Of a stretch of DNA of 64,000 bases, positions 9,072 through 19,188 are shown in pieces. Source of the DNA: Rothia gullae. Its GTDB lineage: Bacteria; Actinomycetota; Actinomycetes; Actinomycetales; Micrococcaceae. The stretch covers positions 1-64,000 of the forward strand of contig NZ_JANCOC010000004.1 in the NCBI RefSeq assembly GCF_024294905.1, read 5' to 3'. The first letter of the stretch is position 1. Every line of letters starts with the position of its first letter. The notes beneath the pieces are model-generated. The model was not told where the DNA came from, did no database searches, and worked only from the letters and a program-made list of their open reading frames with translations. A program made the position numbers and the translations under genes.

Positions 9072-9710
9072 ATGTCTCAGTCTCCCTATGATTCTTCCCA
9101 GCCCATTGTTGGCATTGTGATGGGTTCGGATTCGGATTGGTCGGTCATGGAGGCCGCAGCCGAGGTTCTGGACGAGTTCGGCATCCCTTACGAGGCTGAT
9201 GTTGTTTCTGCACACCGCATGCCAGAGGACATGATTGAGTACGGCAAGAAGGCTCACAGCCGCGGTATTCGCGTGATTATTGCCGGTGCCGGCGGTGCCG
9301 CTCACCTGCCCGGTATGCTCGCTTCCGTCACCGCTCTGCCTGTGATTGGTGTTCCGGTGCGTCTGAAGAACCTCGAGGGCATGGACTCGCTGCTGTCGAT
9401 TGTTCAGATGCCCGCCGGTGTTCCGGTAGCTACCGTCTCCATTAACGGTGCTCGCAATGCGGGTCTGCTGGCTCTGCGTATTCTGGGTTCGGGTACCGAT
9501 GCGTTTGCTCAGCAGGTTCACGCTGATTTGTGTCAGTTCTCTCAGGATCTGCGCCAGAGCGCAATGGACAAGGGCGCGGCTCTGCGCACCCGCGTTGCCG
9601 AAGCGAAGGCAAAGGCTGCTGCCGAGCGCGAGGCGGAGGAGAGCTCCTCCGCACCCCGCCCCGCTTCTGCTCCCGAGGCTTCGCCGGAGCCCCAGGCTTA
9701 CGTTCCCTAA
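9072..9710 (+). CDS. purE: N5-carboxyaminoimidazole ribonucleotide mutase
   Basis: PurE moves the carboxylate of N5-CAIR from N5 to C4, giving CAIR. The class I signature is complete: [11 protein letters not shown], then [25 protein letters not shown] and PVIGVPV. The protein has 212 residues; a class I PurE needs about 165. The extra 40 C-terminal residues are Ala/Glu then Ser/Pro-rich ([18 protein letters not shown]) and probably disordered. ATG 9072 is chosen because AAAGGA lies 10 bases before it; an ATG at 9063 sits too close to the same site. Confidence 0.95.
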   Translation: MSQSPYDSSQPIVGIVMGSDSDWSVMEAAAEVLDEFGIPYEADVVSAHRMPEDMIEYGKKAHSRGIRVIIAGAGGAAHLPGMLASVTALPVIGVPVRLKNLEGMDSLLSIVQMPAGVPVATVSINGARNAGLLALRILGSGTDAFAQQVHADLCQFSQDLRQSAMDKGAALRTRVAEAKAKAAAEREAEESSSAPRPASAPEASPEPQAYVP

Positions 9711-9717
9711 GCTCGGA

Positions 9718-9723
9718 TACACT
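9718..9723 (+). promoter_or_regulatory. Candidate -10 box, leaderless femX-like transcript
   Basis: TACACT lies 8 bases after the purE stop and ends 7 bases before the next ATG. It suggests an independent leaderless transcript inside an apparent operon. Confidence 0.45.
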
Positions 9724-9729
9724 GGAACG

Positions 9730-10731
9730 ATGAGCAATATTCTTCAGTCCGATATTTGGGCACGTTTTCAGGCATCTAATGGTCACACCGTGATCCGTAA
9801 GAGCGGTAACGACTGGTCGTACCTTGCGACCGTTGAGGGCGGCGCTACCGGCCGCTACCTGTACAGCCCGTACGGACCGGTCGCCTCCAGCGCTATGGCT
9901 TTTGATGAGGCTCTCACGTCGTTGAAGGAAGAAGCTGCGAAGCATCGTTGCCTGTTTGTGCGCATTGAGCCGACTGAATCCGCTATTTGGGGTGATCAGG
10001 ATGCGGCTGCTTTCTTGGCTCGTCGCGGTGCGGTTCTGGCTCCTCGCCAGGTGCAGCCTTCGCACACTCAGATTATTGATCTTTCTGGCTCTGAGGACGA
10101 GATCCTCAAGGGCATGAAGTCCAATAACCGCAACCTGCACCGCAACATCCACAAGAAGGGCGTGACCATTGAGGTATCGACGAATCCTGAGGATTTGTCG
10201 ATTCTGTTCGCGTTCTTGGATGAGACTGCGGACCGTAACGGTTTTAACCGTCAGCAGGATGAGTACCTGATGCAGGTTGCTCGCGTGCTGATGCCCGCCG
10301 GTGCTGCGTCCCTGTACGTTGCGAAGCTGACCGATGAGAACGGTGAGAGCACCCCGATTGCGGCGGCATTTGTGTACGATTCGGATGACACCCGCACCTA
10401 CGCGCATGCGGCGGCTTCTTTTGAGCATCGTCGCCTGTCCGCGGGTATTCCGGTGGTGACGAACTTTATCCTGGACGCTAAGCGTAAGGGTCTGAAGTAC
10501 GTTGACCTCTTCGGTATTGCGCCGGAGGATCAGCCGGATCACGAGTGGGCTGGTTTCACCAAGTTCAAGAAGTCCTTTGGCGGCGAGTCGGTAGAGTACC
10601 CGGGTACCTGGGATGTTCCAGTAACTTCTTTGGGTTACCGCGCCTACACGCTGGCGTACAAGGCTCGTCCGGCTGTTCGTGATGCTGTGTCGAAGGCGAA
10701 GGCGAAGGTTCAGTCTTTCCGCTCTCGCTAA
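9730..10731 (+). CDS. FemABX-type peptidoglycan interpeptide aminoacyltransferase
   Basis: FemX-like enzymes attach amino acids from aminoacyl-tRNA to the lysine of lipid II, building the peptidoglycan cross-bridge. The 333-residue protein shows the double-GNAT layout: residues 1-170 with SPYGPVASSAMAFDEALTSL and LSGSEDEILKGMKSNNRNLHRNIHKKGV, a second GNAT half with AAAFVYDSDDTRTYAHAAAS, and the C-terminal YVDLFGIAPEDQ and GFTKFKKSFGGESVEYPGTWD that end family members. ATG 9730 was chosen over a much longer frame because the longer version overlaps purE. A leaderless -10 precedes it. Which amino acid it adds cannot be read from the sequence. Confidence 0.88.
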   Translation: MSNILQSDIWARFQASNGHTVIRKSGNDWSYLATVEGGATGRYLYSPYGPVASSAMAFDEALTSLKEEAAKHRCLFVRIEPTESAIWGDQDAAAFLARRGAVLAPRQVQPSHTQIIDLSGSEDEILKGMKSNNRNLHRNIHKKGVTIEVSTNPEDLSILFAFLDETADRNGFNRQQDEYLMQVARVLMPAGAASLYVAKLTDENGESTPIAAAFVYDSDDTRTYAHAAASFEHRRLSAGIPVVTNFILDAKRKGLKYVDLFGIAPEDQPDHEWAGFTKFKKSFGGESVEYPGTWDVPVTSLGYRAYTLAYKARPAVRDAVSKAKAKVQSFRSR

Positions 10732-10795
10732 CGGGTTCAGGCTCGTCCTTACTGGGGCGTATCCTGAGAACTAAAAGCTAAATATACGAGGGAGG

Positions 10796-10832
10796 CCCCC
10801 CCCCCCCCCGGTTTGGGGGGGGGGGGGGGGGG
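10796..10832. terminator. Homopolymeric C14/G18 hairpin between convergent genes
   Basis: C14, the spacer GGTTT, then G18 can fold into an all G:C stem. It sits between the ends of the convergent genes at 10731 and 10903, where a bidirectional terminator is expected. The stem has no sequence complexity at all. Tract lengths are likely variable or unreliable. Confidence 0.6.
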
Positions 10833-10902
10833 CATTTCTGTATCTATCTGTATCTAGGGCCGCGCTGCATACGCCGCGCAAGTCCTAAAGACTACGCACG
10901 CT

Positions 10903-12030
10903 TTAGAGCCCGCGCACGACCTCCAGCAGCTTGAGCGCCGAGTCGCGCCAGGAGTAGCGGCGCACGTCCGACAGGCCGTCAATAATCACGCGCTCGCGAA
11001 CGGCGGGGTCCTCCAGCGAACGGATAGCCTTCACCCAGTCGGCGGCGTGCGCCTCCGGGGCACCGTCAACCGGCGCGAACACGGCATGCGGTGCAATCTC
11101 ACGGAAAATCGGGATGTCACTAATCACCGCGGGGCAACCGGCAGCCTGCGCCTCAACCACGGGCAGGCCGTAACCCTCCTCGCGGGAGGCGGTCACCAGG
11201 GCGTGCGCCTGGCGGAGCAGCTGCTGGTACTCCTCGTCACTCACGCCGTTGTGCACCTCCACGTTCTCACCGATGAGGCGTTCGTCGGTGAGCTGCACCA
11301 GGCGCTGCGGCGGCATCTTCGACAGCAGGTGCAGGCGGTAATCCGGCAGGGAACGCATCGCCAGTAGCAGGGTTTCTACGTTCTTGTACGGCATGAACGA
11401 ACCCATGTACACCAGGTGCTTGACGGGCTGCTCTTCGCGGGTGGTGGCGCGTTCCAGTGCGGTCTGGCGGGAGACGACGCTGCCGGGCTGCGGGGCGTTG
11501 GGCACCACGAACAGCGGCTTGGTGGTCAGCTCGTGCTCACGAATCAGCGAGGCGGTCGACTCAGAAACCGTCACGACCGCGTCGCCGTGATTGAGCAGGA
11601 AGCGCTGCGGGGTGTAGGTCTTGTGGAAGAGCCGCCAGCCCACACGCACCGGTGCGGGCAGGAACCCGGGCGGGGTCGGGTGCGAGTAGTAGATCAGGTC
11701 GTGCAGGGTGAGAATCAGCTTGAACTTGCGTCCGGTGGAGCCGATGGTCTGCATGGGGGAGAACACCACATCCGGCGCATACTTATTCAGCTGCAGTGAG
11801 GCGGTCGGTTCGAGCGGGCCGGTGGGCGAGCAGATTTTCACGTGCGGCAGGTCGGGCAGCATGTCCAGCTGACGTTCGTCGCTAATGATCATGGTCAGGT
11901 CGAGGTCGGTGGCGGCTTCGTCACCGGTGTCGATGAGGGTTTTGAGCGCGCCCAGTAGGGATGCGGTGTAGCGGCTGATGCCGTCGTGGAAGCCGATACG
12001 GGTGTATCGGGCGTCAACCATGAGTTTCAT
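10903..12030 (-). CDS. Glycosyltransferase family 4 protein (GT-B)
   Basis: A 375-residue cytoplasmic glycosyltransferase with the two Rossmann domains of the GT-B fold. The N-terminal half has GISRYTASLLGAL and ILTLHDLIYYSHP. The donor-binding half has VYMGSFMPYKNVETLLLA, then VTASREEGYGLPVVEAQAAGCPAVISD, which holds the E-x7-E pair of the GT4 family. The sugar and acceptor are unknown; mannosyl transfer to a lipid or glycan would fit the family. ATG 12030 has AAGGAA six bases upstream. It starts 9 bases after the alpha/beta hydrolase stop, so the two form one operon. Confidence 0.88.
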   Translation of the reverse strand: MKLMVDARYTRIGFHDGISRYTASLLGALKTLIDTGDEAATDLDLTMIISDERQLDMLPDLPHVKICSPTGPLEPTASLQLNKYAPDVVFSPMQTIGSTGRKFKLILTLHDLIYYSHPTPPGFLPAPVRVGWRLFHKTYTPQRFLLNHGDAVVTVSESTASLIREHELTTKPLFVVPNAPQPGSVVSRQTALERATTREEQPVKHLVYMGSFMPYKNVETLLLAMRSLPDYRLHLLSKMPPQRLVQLTDERLIGENVEVHNGVSDEEYQQLLRQAHALVTASREEGYGLPVVEAQAAGCPAVISDIPIFREIAPHAVFAPVDGAPEAHAADWVKAIRSLEDPAVRERVIIDGLSDVRRYSWRDSALKLLEVVRGL

Positions 12031-12039
12031 GTTGGTTCC

Positions 12040-13113
12040 TTACTTCTCGTTCCCTGAGTGGCCGGCGGCGAAATCGGCGATGAGTTCCGCGGCGCAGCGA
12101 GGGGTTTCGTAGTGGATGAGGTGCCCGACTTCGGGGATCATGTCCAGGCGCTCGCGGGCGCCGGTCGAAGTAGCGGGCAGGCTGTGGGAGACGGGCAGCT
12201 CGCGGGAGGTCAGCGTCGCGTACATGGCGCGAGCTGTTTCGGGGGTGCCCAGGTCGTCGTCTTCGGCAACGAGCATCTGCACGGGTACTCGGATGGCGGC
12301 GGCGTATTCGGCGGCGGTGTGCGTAATGGACGCGTCGTAGGCGCTGAGCACTCCGCGGCGGGAGCCGAAGGAGCCGAAGTAGGCGGCGTGCTGGCCATTG
12401 ATGAAGCGGCGCATTGCCTTGTCTTTGGTGCGCATCATGACTTCGCTGGAGGCGCGGGTAATCAGCTGCGAGCGCAGGAGCGGGTAGCCGATTTTTTCGG
12501 GGAGTGCCGCTCCGGCGCGGTAGTAGAGGGAGGCGAGGCGGGAGGCGACGCGCTGGCTACCTTCGAGCGCGGGTTCGCTAATCGGGTTGATGAGCGAGAG
12601 GAGCGCGAGCGAGTTCGGGTGTGCGGCGGCGAAGGCGCTGGTGACGATGGAACCGAAAGAGTGGCCGACCAGGTGCAGCGGTAGGGGCTGTGCATCCTCG
12701 CGGGCGGGGTTAGTGTGCTTCACAAAGTTGTTCAGCCACGCCACGTACGCATTGATGTTGTCTTCGCCCTGAGTGTTTTCGTCCTGAGCACCTTCGGGCA
12801 GGTCTGCGGAGCGGCCAAAGCCGGGCAGGTCGGGGCTGATGATGCTGACGTTCGGGATGAGCTTCAGCAGGTAGTTCGCGATGATTTCCAGGCCGTGGTG
12901 GTCGCCACGGAAGCCGTGCACGAGCAGCACGGGGTAGGAACCTTCGGGGAAGGTTCCGTCGTTCATGCCTTTGCCGTACTGCCAGTAGCGGGTCATAACC
13001 GCCTGCGCGCCGTCACCAATGAGGGCGTCGTGGCGGGTGCCGGGAATGAGCGGGCCGGGCACACCCTCAAGAACTGAGGTGTTGGGAGAGTCCGGGGTAA
13101 CGGTGGAGGTCAT
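12040..13113 (-). CDS. Alpha/beta-fold hydrolase
   Basis: A 357-residue predicted hydrolase of unknown substrate. The oxyanion-hole motif LLVHGFRGDHHG (near residue 65), strand SIISPDLPGFGRSAD, nucleophile elbow LVGHSFGSIVTS, acid in VAEDDD and catalytic His in VGHLIHYETP give a complete Ser-Asp-His triad in the right order. No signal peptide is seen. ATG 13113 has a GAAAGG site. It is the first gene of a two-gene unit with the GT4 glycosyltransferase, so it may act on the same glycolipid or polymer, which is inference. Confidence 0.85.
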   Translation of the reverse strand: MTSTVTPDSPNTSVLEGVPGPLIPGTRHDALIGDGAQAVMTRYWQYGKGMNDGTFPEGSYPVLLVHGFRGDHHGLEIIANYLLKLIPNVSIISPDLPGFGRSADLPEGAQDENTQGEDNINAYVAWLNNFVKHTNPAREDAQPLPLHLVGHSFGSIVTSAFAAAHPNSLALLSLINPISEPALEGSQRVASRLASLYYRAGAALPEKIGYPLLRSQLITRASSEVMMRTKDKAMRRFINGQHAAYFGSFGSRRGVLSAYDASITHTAAEYAAAIRVPVQMLVAEDDDLGTPETARAMYATLTSRELPVSHSLPATSTGARERLDMIPEVGHLIHYETPRCAAELIADFAAGHSGNEK

Positions 13114-13161
13114 GGGTACCTTTCGCGGGTTGGGTACTGAGACGGCAAAGTCCCGTTCTTA

Positions 13162-13167
13162 ATTCTA
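13162..13167 (-). promoter_or_regulatory. Candidate -10 box of the hydrolase-GT4 operon
   Basis: TAGAAT on the minus strand is 49 bases before the ATG at 13113. No convincing -35 is seen. Confidence 0.35.
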
Positions 13168-13307
13168 GGGGAGAAGCCTGAAATGGCTCTGAAACCCGCC
13201 TGCCGCATCGGTGGTTGGGCGTGTGATTGCGCAGGTGGTCGGGTGGGTGGTGCCGTCCATTTGGTAGTCGAGGCGGCCTCAACTCTGGCGCGGTTCGGGT
13301 TTCGAGT

Positions 13308-13313
13308 TACACT
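13308..13313 (+). promoter_or_regulatory. Candidate -10 box of leuS
   Basis: TACACT gives a predicted leader of about 40 nt to the GTG at 13360. The leader ends with an AAGGAA ribosome-binding site. Confidence 0.45.
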
Positions 13314-13359
13314 TGGAGGGTTAAGTTTTTATCAACCTGTCTTTATTTAAGGAATCGCT

Positions 13360-15855
13360 GTGTCTGCTCAGGTAGAGACCGAACGCAACGAAAATGCGTA
13401 CGACTTCCGCGCTATGGAAGCCAAGTGGCGCCCCTACTGGGACGAAACGAAGGTTTTCCAGCCCACCGGTGACGCCCCCAAGGGCCGCAAGTATGTGCTG
13501 GATATGTTCCCGTACCCCTCCGGTGACCTTCACATGGGTCACGCGGAGGCATTCGCTATTGGTGACATGAACGCCCGCTACTTCAAGCAGTGCGGCTACG
13601 ATGTTCTGCACCCGATTGGCTGGGACTCCTTCGGCCTGCCCGCTGAGAACGCAGCCATCAAGAACGACACTCACCCCAAGGAGTGGACGTACAAGAACAT
13701 TGAGACTCAGGCTGAGTCCTTCAAGCGTTACGCTATTGCCGCTGACTGGAGCCGCCGCCTGCACACTTCGGACCCCGAGTACTACAAGTGGACTCAGTGG
13801 CTGTTCGAGCAGTTCTACAAGAAGGGCCTGGCGTACCGTAAGGACTCCATGGTCAACTGGTGCCCCAAGGACCAGACCGTGCTCGCGAACGAGCAGGTTG
13901 TCAACGGTGCGTGTGAGCGTTGCGGTACTACCGTGACTAAGAAGTCGCTGAACCAGTGGTACTTCAAGATCACTGATTACGCGCAGCAGCTGCTGGATGA
14001 CATGGAGCAGCTGGAGGGCAAGTGGCCCGACCGTGTTCTGCTCATGCAGCGCAACTGGATTGGTCGTTCTGAGGGTGCTGAGGTGCGCTTCGAGATTGAG
14101 GCGACCGAGGATCAGCCTGCTGAGTCTTTCACCGTGTTCACCACCCGCCCGGACACCCTGTACGGCGCAACCTTCATCGTGGTTGCTGCGGATGCGGCGT
14201 TCGCCAAGCAGATCGTGGCACCCGAGCACAAGGCTGCCCTGGAGCAGTACCGCGAAGATATTAAGGCGCTGAGCGATATTGACCGCCAGTCCTCCGATCG
14301 CGAGAAGACCGGCGTGTTTACCGGCCGCTACGCGATTAACCCGCTGACCGGCGCGAAGCTGCCCGTCTGGGCTTCTGACTACGTGCTCGCTGACTACGGT
14401 ACCGGCGCGATTATGGCTGTGCCCGCGCACGACCAGCGTGACCTTGAGTTCGCTCTGAAGTTCGACCTGCCCATCGTGAAGGTCCTGGACGTTGAGGGTG
14501 CTGAGGACCCGGCTACCAGCGGTGTTGCCGCAGCTGGTGACGGCGTGCTCATCAACTCCGGTGAGCTGACCGGCCTGCCGAAGGCTGAGGCGCTCGCTAA
14601 GGCTATTGAGCTGGTTGAGGCTGCCGGCACCGGTGAGGGTAAGGTCATTTACCGTCTGCGTGACTGGCTGCTGTCCCGCCAGCGTTTCTGGGGTACCCCC
14701 ATCCCCGTGATTCACTGTGAGGATTGTGGCGAGGTTCTGGTTCCTGAGGATCAGCTACCGGTGCTGTTGCCCGATAACCTGCGCGGTGAGCAGCTGGCTC
14801 CTAAGGGCCAGTCGCCTCTTGCCGCTGCCGATGACTGGGCGATTGTGCCTTGCCCCAAGTGTGGCAAACAGGCTCGTCGCGACTCGGACACCATGGACAC
14901 CTTCGTGGATTCCTCCTGGTACTTCCTGCGCTACGTTTCCCCGAACTATGACAAGGCTCCTTTCGACCCGCAGGCTATGAGCGAGTGGGGTGCCGTCGAC
15001 ATGTACGTTGGCGGTGTGGAGCACGCTATTCTGCACCTGCTGTATGCACGCTTCTTCACCAAGGTTGTTCGCGACCTGGGCCTGATCAAGCATGATGAGC
15101 CGTTCAAGGCGCTCATGAACCAGGGTCAGGTGCTCAACGGCGGTAAGGCGATGTCCAAGTCGCTGGGTAACGGCGTGAACCTGGGTGAGCAGCTCGACAA
15201 GTTCGGTGTGGACGCTATCCGCACCACCATGATTTTCGCGTCCCCGCCCGAGGATGACGTGGACTGGGCGGATGTTTCCCCGTCCGGTTCGCAGAAGTTC
15301 CTGGCTCGCGCATGGCGTGTGGCTCAGGACGTCACCAGCGAACCCGGTGTTGACGCAACCACCGGTGACCTGGAGCTGCAGAAGCTGATTGCTCGCACCG
15401 TGCACGAGGTTCAGGGCCTGCTGGATAACGGCAAGTTCAACGTGGTTGTTGCTAAGACCATGGAGCTTGTGAACGCTACCCGTAAGGCTATTGACTCCGG
15501 TGCTGGCGCGGCTGACCCGGCTGTCCGTAAGGCTGCTGAGACTGTCGCTATTCTGCTGTCTCTGTACGCACCCTACACCGCTGAGGACATGTGGCACGCT
15601 CTCGGCCACGACACCCCGGTTTTGACCGCGGGCTTCCCCGAGGTTGACCCGGCTCTGCTGGTGGATGACACCGTCACCGCTATCGTGCAGATTAAGGGCA
15701 AGGTCAAGGCTCGCCTGGAGGTTGCGAAGGATATTTCCGAGCAGGAGCTTCAGGAGCTGGCTCTGGCGGATGCCGCAGTCCAGCGTTCGATTGGTGACGC
15801 CGAGATCCGCAAGGTGATTGTGCGTGCGCCTAAGCTCGTGAACATCGTGATCTAA
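13360..15855 (+). CDS. leuS: Leucyl-tRNA synthetase
   Basis: LeuRS charges tRNA-Leu and edits mischarged products. The 831-residue class I enzyme has [17 protein letters not shown] (HIGH-type motif) near residue 50, the inserted editing domain with [12 protein letters not shown] and the [14 protein letters not shown] pocket, a zinc-like C-x2-C pair with [12 protein letters not shown], the [13 protein letters not shown] segment, and [11 protein letters not shown] as the KMSKS loop. The anticodon-binding and C-terminal domains are complete. GTG 13360 follows AAGGAATC. The gene is monocistronic, with a strong terminator at 15891. No T-box or leader peptide was seen in its short leader. Confidence 0.97.
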   Translation: MSAQVETERNENAYDFRAMEAKWRPYWDETKVFQPTGDAPKGRKYVLDMFPYPSGDLHMGHAEAFAIGDMNARYFKQCGYDVLHPIGWDSFGLPAENAAIKNDTHPKEWTYKNIETQAESFKRYAIAADWSRRLHTSDPEYYKWTQWLFEQFYKKGLAYRKDSMVNWCPKDQTVLANEQVVNGACERCGTTVTKKSLNQWYFKITDYAQQLLDDMEQLEGKWPDRVLLMQRNWIGRSEGAEVRFEIEATEDQPAESFTVFTTRPDTLYGATFIVVAADAAFAKQIVAPEHKAALEQYREDIKALSDIDRQSSDREKTGVFTGRYAINPLTGAKLPVWASDYVLADYGTGAIMAVPAHDQRDLEFALKFDLPIVKVLDVEGAEDPATSGVAAAGDGVLINSGELTGLPKAEALAKAIELVEAAGTGEGKVIYRLRDWLLSRQRFWGTPIPVIHCEDCGEVLVPEDQLPVLLPDNLRGEQLAPKGQSPLAAADDWAIVPCPKCGKQARRDSDTMDTFVDSSWYFLRYVSPNYDKAPFDPQAMSEWGAVDMYVGGVEHAILHLLYARFFTKVVRDLGLIKHDEPFKALMNQGQVLNGGKAMSKSLGNGVNLGEQLDKFGVDAIRTTMIFASPPEDDVDWADVSPSGSQKFLARAWRVAQDVTSEPGVDATTGDLELQKLIARTVHEVQGLLDNGKFNVVVAKTMELVNATRKAIDSGAGAADPAVRKAAETVAILLSLYAPYTAEDMWHALGHDTPVLTAGFPEVDPALLVDDTVTAIVQIKGKVKARLEVAKDISEQELQELALADAAVQRSIGDAEIRKVIVRAPKLVNIVI

Positions 15856-15857
15856 GC

Positions 15858-15888
15858 TTTTTTAGATAAAGAAGTTTTTTAGATAAAG
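15858..15888 (+). repeat. 14-bp tandem direct repeat behind leuS
   Basis: TTTTTTAGATAAAG occurs at 15858-15871 and again at 15875-15888, separated by three bases, between the leuS stop codon and its terminator. Confidence 0.8.
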
Positions 15889-15890
15889 TA

Positions 15891-15952
15891 CAAGCCCCGC
15901 TGTGGCTCCGGGTTCGTTCAACGGAACGAACCCGGAGGCCTGGCGGGGCTTG
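15891..15952 (+). terminator. Two-tier terminator after leuS
   Basis: An outer 10-bp stem (15891-15900 with 15943-15952) encloses a second perfect stem built on CTCCGGGTTCGTTC and its complement with an AACG loop. There is no T run. Confidence 0.75.
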
Positions 15953-16085
15953 CGCCGTTAATGCGGTCTTTAGTGCGTTGAACCTGGACGTTCTGCTCTG
16001 CCGGGGCTATGGTGGTAGAAGTCCGCAATGAGATGCCAGACACAATAGTTGTGCCGTGAAGATAACCAGCAGGGGAGAGGGCCCA

Positions 16086-17204
16086 ATGAGCCAGAAGGAT
16101 ACTCAGCAGGAACATGCTGAGCAGGCGCATCCTGCAAACGAGCAGGATAATGCACCCCGCATTGCCGTGGTGACCGATAGCGCCGCCGCCCTCGACCCCG
16201 AGCTCGTGCAACGCCTGAGCGCTCGCGGTAATTTTGTGATAGTTCCGATGCCGGTGACTATTCGCACGCCCGGTGAGCCGGATCGCCAGCTGCAGGATTT
16301 GACCGCCGCCGAGGTGGATGAGGCGATTATGCTTGCGCACGTGATGGGTCAGACGGTGAGCACTTCCGGGCCCGCGCCGGGCGTGTTTGCTGATGTGTAT
16401 GACGAGTTGGCGTCGCGAGGTTTTACGCATGTGGTGTCGGTGCATCTGTCCGGTGAGCTCTCGGGAACGGTGGAGGCGGCACGCACCGGTGCCCGCCTGA
16501 GCCGCCTGGGTTCTAAGGGCGTGAGCGTGGTGGATAGCCGCACGGTCGCCGGTGCCTACGGTCATGCGGTGGTGTGCGCCCTGGAGATGCTGAACTCTGC
16601 TTCCTCTGATTTTGTTCCGAGCCCTGACTACCCGAGCCCTAACTATCTGAGCTCGGAACAATTGAGCCCCGCGCAGCTGGTGGACTACATTCAGTCCGTC
16701 TGCGAGCAGTCCACGCTCTACTTTTATATCCCGACCCTGGATGCGTTGCGCCGCGGTGGCCGTGTTTCCCCTGCGTTGGCGATGGTGGGGCAGATGTTCC
16801 AAATTAAGCCGATTGGCACGATTGTCGAGGGCAAGCTGGCGTATGTGGAGCGCCCCCGCACTGCGGCGCGTGCTCTGGAGCGCCTGGTGGAGGTGACTGT
16901 GCAGACCTGCCGTGAACATCAGCATGCGGCGGCGCTCAGCTCTGCTTCAGTGGGCTCTACTGCCACCGACCCCGTTAGTTCTTCGCTTGCTGCATCCCCG
17001 CGCGGTGAGGTGGTTGCGGTGCATCATGTGGGTAATGCGGCGCAGGCGGTGCAGCTGTATGAGCAGGTTCAGCAGATGCTGGGGGAGAGCTCCCTAGTTC
17101 ATGATGCCGCCGTTTCTTCGGCGCCGGAGTTTCTGGTGAGTGCGTTGCCGCCGGTGCTGTCGGCTCATTCGGGGCTGGGGGCTGTGGCACTGGTCGTTTA
17201 TTAG
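16086..17204 (+). CDS. DegV-family fatty-acid-binding protein
   Basis: DegV/FakB proteins bind a fatty acid and, where a FakA kinase is present, deliver it for phosphorylation. The 372-residue product starts the fold with RIAVVTDSAAALDPEL, has the lipid-contacting QTVSTSGPAPGVF and VVSVHLSGELSGTVEAA, and the C-terminal domain signature LDALRRGGRVSPALAMVGQMFQIKPI. It is longer than the usual 280 residues because of two low-complexity insertions, one Ser/Pro/Tyr-rich (PSPDYPSPNYLSSEQLSP) and one Ser/Ala-rich near residue 300. ATG 16086 follows GGGAGAGGG; an upstream ATG at 16056 lacks such a site. No fakA homologue lies next to it. Confidence 0.88.
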   Translation: MSQKDTQQEHAEQAHPANEQDNAPRIAVVTDSAAALDPELVQRLSARGNFVIVPMPVTIRTPGEPDRQLQDLTAAEVDEAIMLAHVMGQTVSTSGPAPGVFADVYDELASRGFTHVVSVHLSGELSGTVEAARTGARLSRLGSKGVSVVDSRTVAGAYGHAVVCALEMLNSASSDFVPSPDYPSPNYLSSEQLSPAQLVDYIQSVCEQSTLYFYIPTLDALRRGGRVSPALAMVGQMFQIKPIGTIVEGKLAYVERPRTAARALERLVEVTVQTCREHQHAAALSSASVGSTATDPVSSSLAASPRGEVVAVHHVGNAAQAVQLYEQVQQMLGESSLVHDAAVSSAPEFLVSALPPVLSAHSGLGAVALVVY

Positions 17205-18844
<1,640 letters not shown>

Positions 18845-18907
18845 GCCCCAATGGGCTTGCGACGCTCACCGAGTGTAAGCGTCACCCCGCGTAACTAACG
18901 CATAGTG

Positions 18908-18946
18908 AACCCCGGCACCACCGCATCAAGCGGCGGAGTCGGGGTT
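18908..18946 (+). terminator. Terminator after gap
   Basis: AACCCCG (18908-18914) pairs with CGGGGTT (18940-18946) around an inner CCGC/GCGG stem, followed by a short T-rich stretch. Confidence 0.7.
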
Positions 18947-19142
18947 TGCTGTACCAAGATCCTGTGTAAGGGTCTTAATAAAACCCCAAAAAACGTATAA
19001 ACATACTAGTTTCCGTCGCCCTTTTTCGGGTCAAAAATACCGTAAGAAAATAGCTGATAGAGAGTGCGAATATCCGCGATATTCTGCGGAGAAACACCAT
19101 CTAAAAACTATTTACTAGGCTGTCAATCACCCTAATGTTCGG

Positions 19143-19148
19143 TATGAT
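19143..19148 (+). promoter_or_regulatory. Candidate -10 box of pgk
   Basis: TATGAT lies 40 bases before the pgk start. TGTCAA 16 bases upstream is a weak -35 candidate. It fits a gene placed after the gap terminator. Confidence 0.5.
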
Positions 19149-19188
19149 GGAAACGGTATATAAACCCACCTATCCAGGAGGAATTCCT

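Noticed and set aside
9448..9729. N-terminal extension of the FemX-like protein
   Set aside because: It overlaps purE and is Arg/Leu/Ser-rich in the way of an out-of-frame reading.
10796..10832. Homopolymer tracts as phase-variation switches of coding genes
   Set aside because: All long C/G runs found lie outside coding regions, between gene ends or in intergenic DNA, so they cannot shift a reading frame here.
13321..14715. A 464-codon open frame antisense to leuS
   Set aside because: A shadow of a high-GC gene; composition is Val/Leu/His/Asn-rich without domain character.
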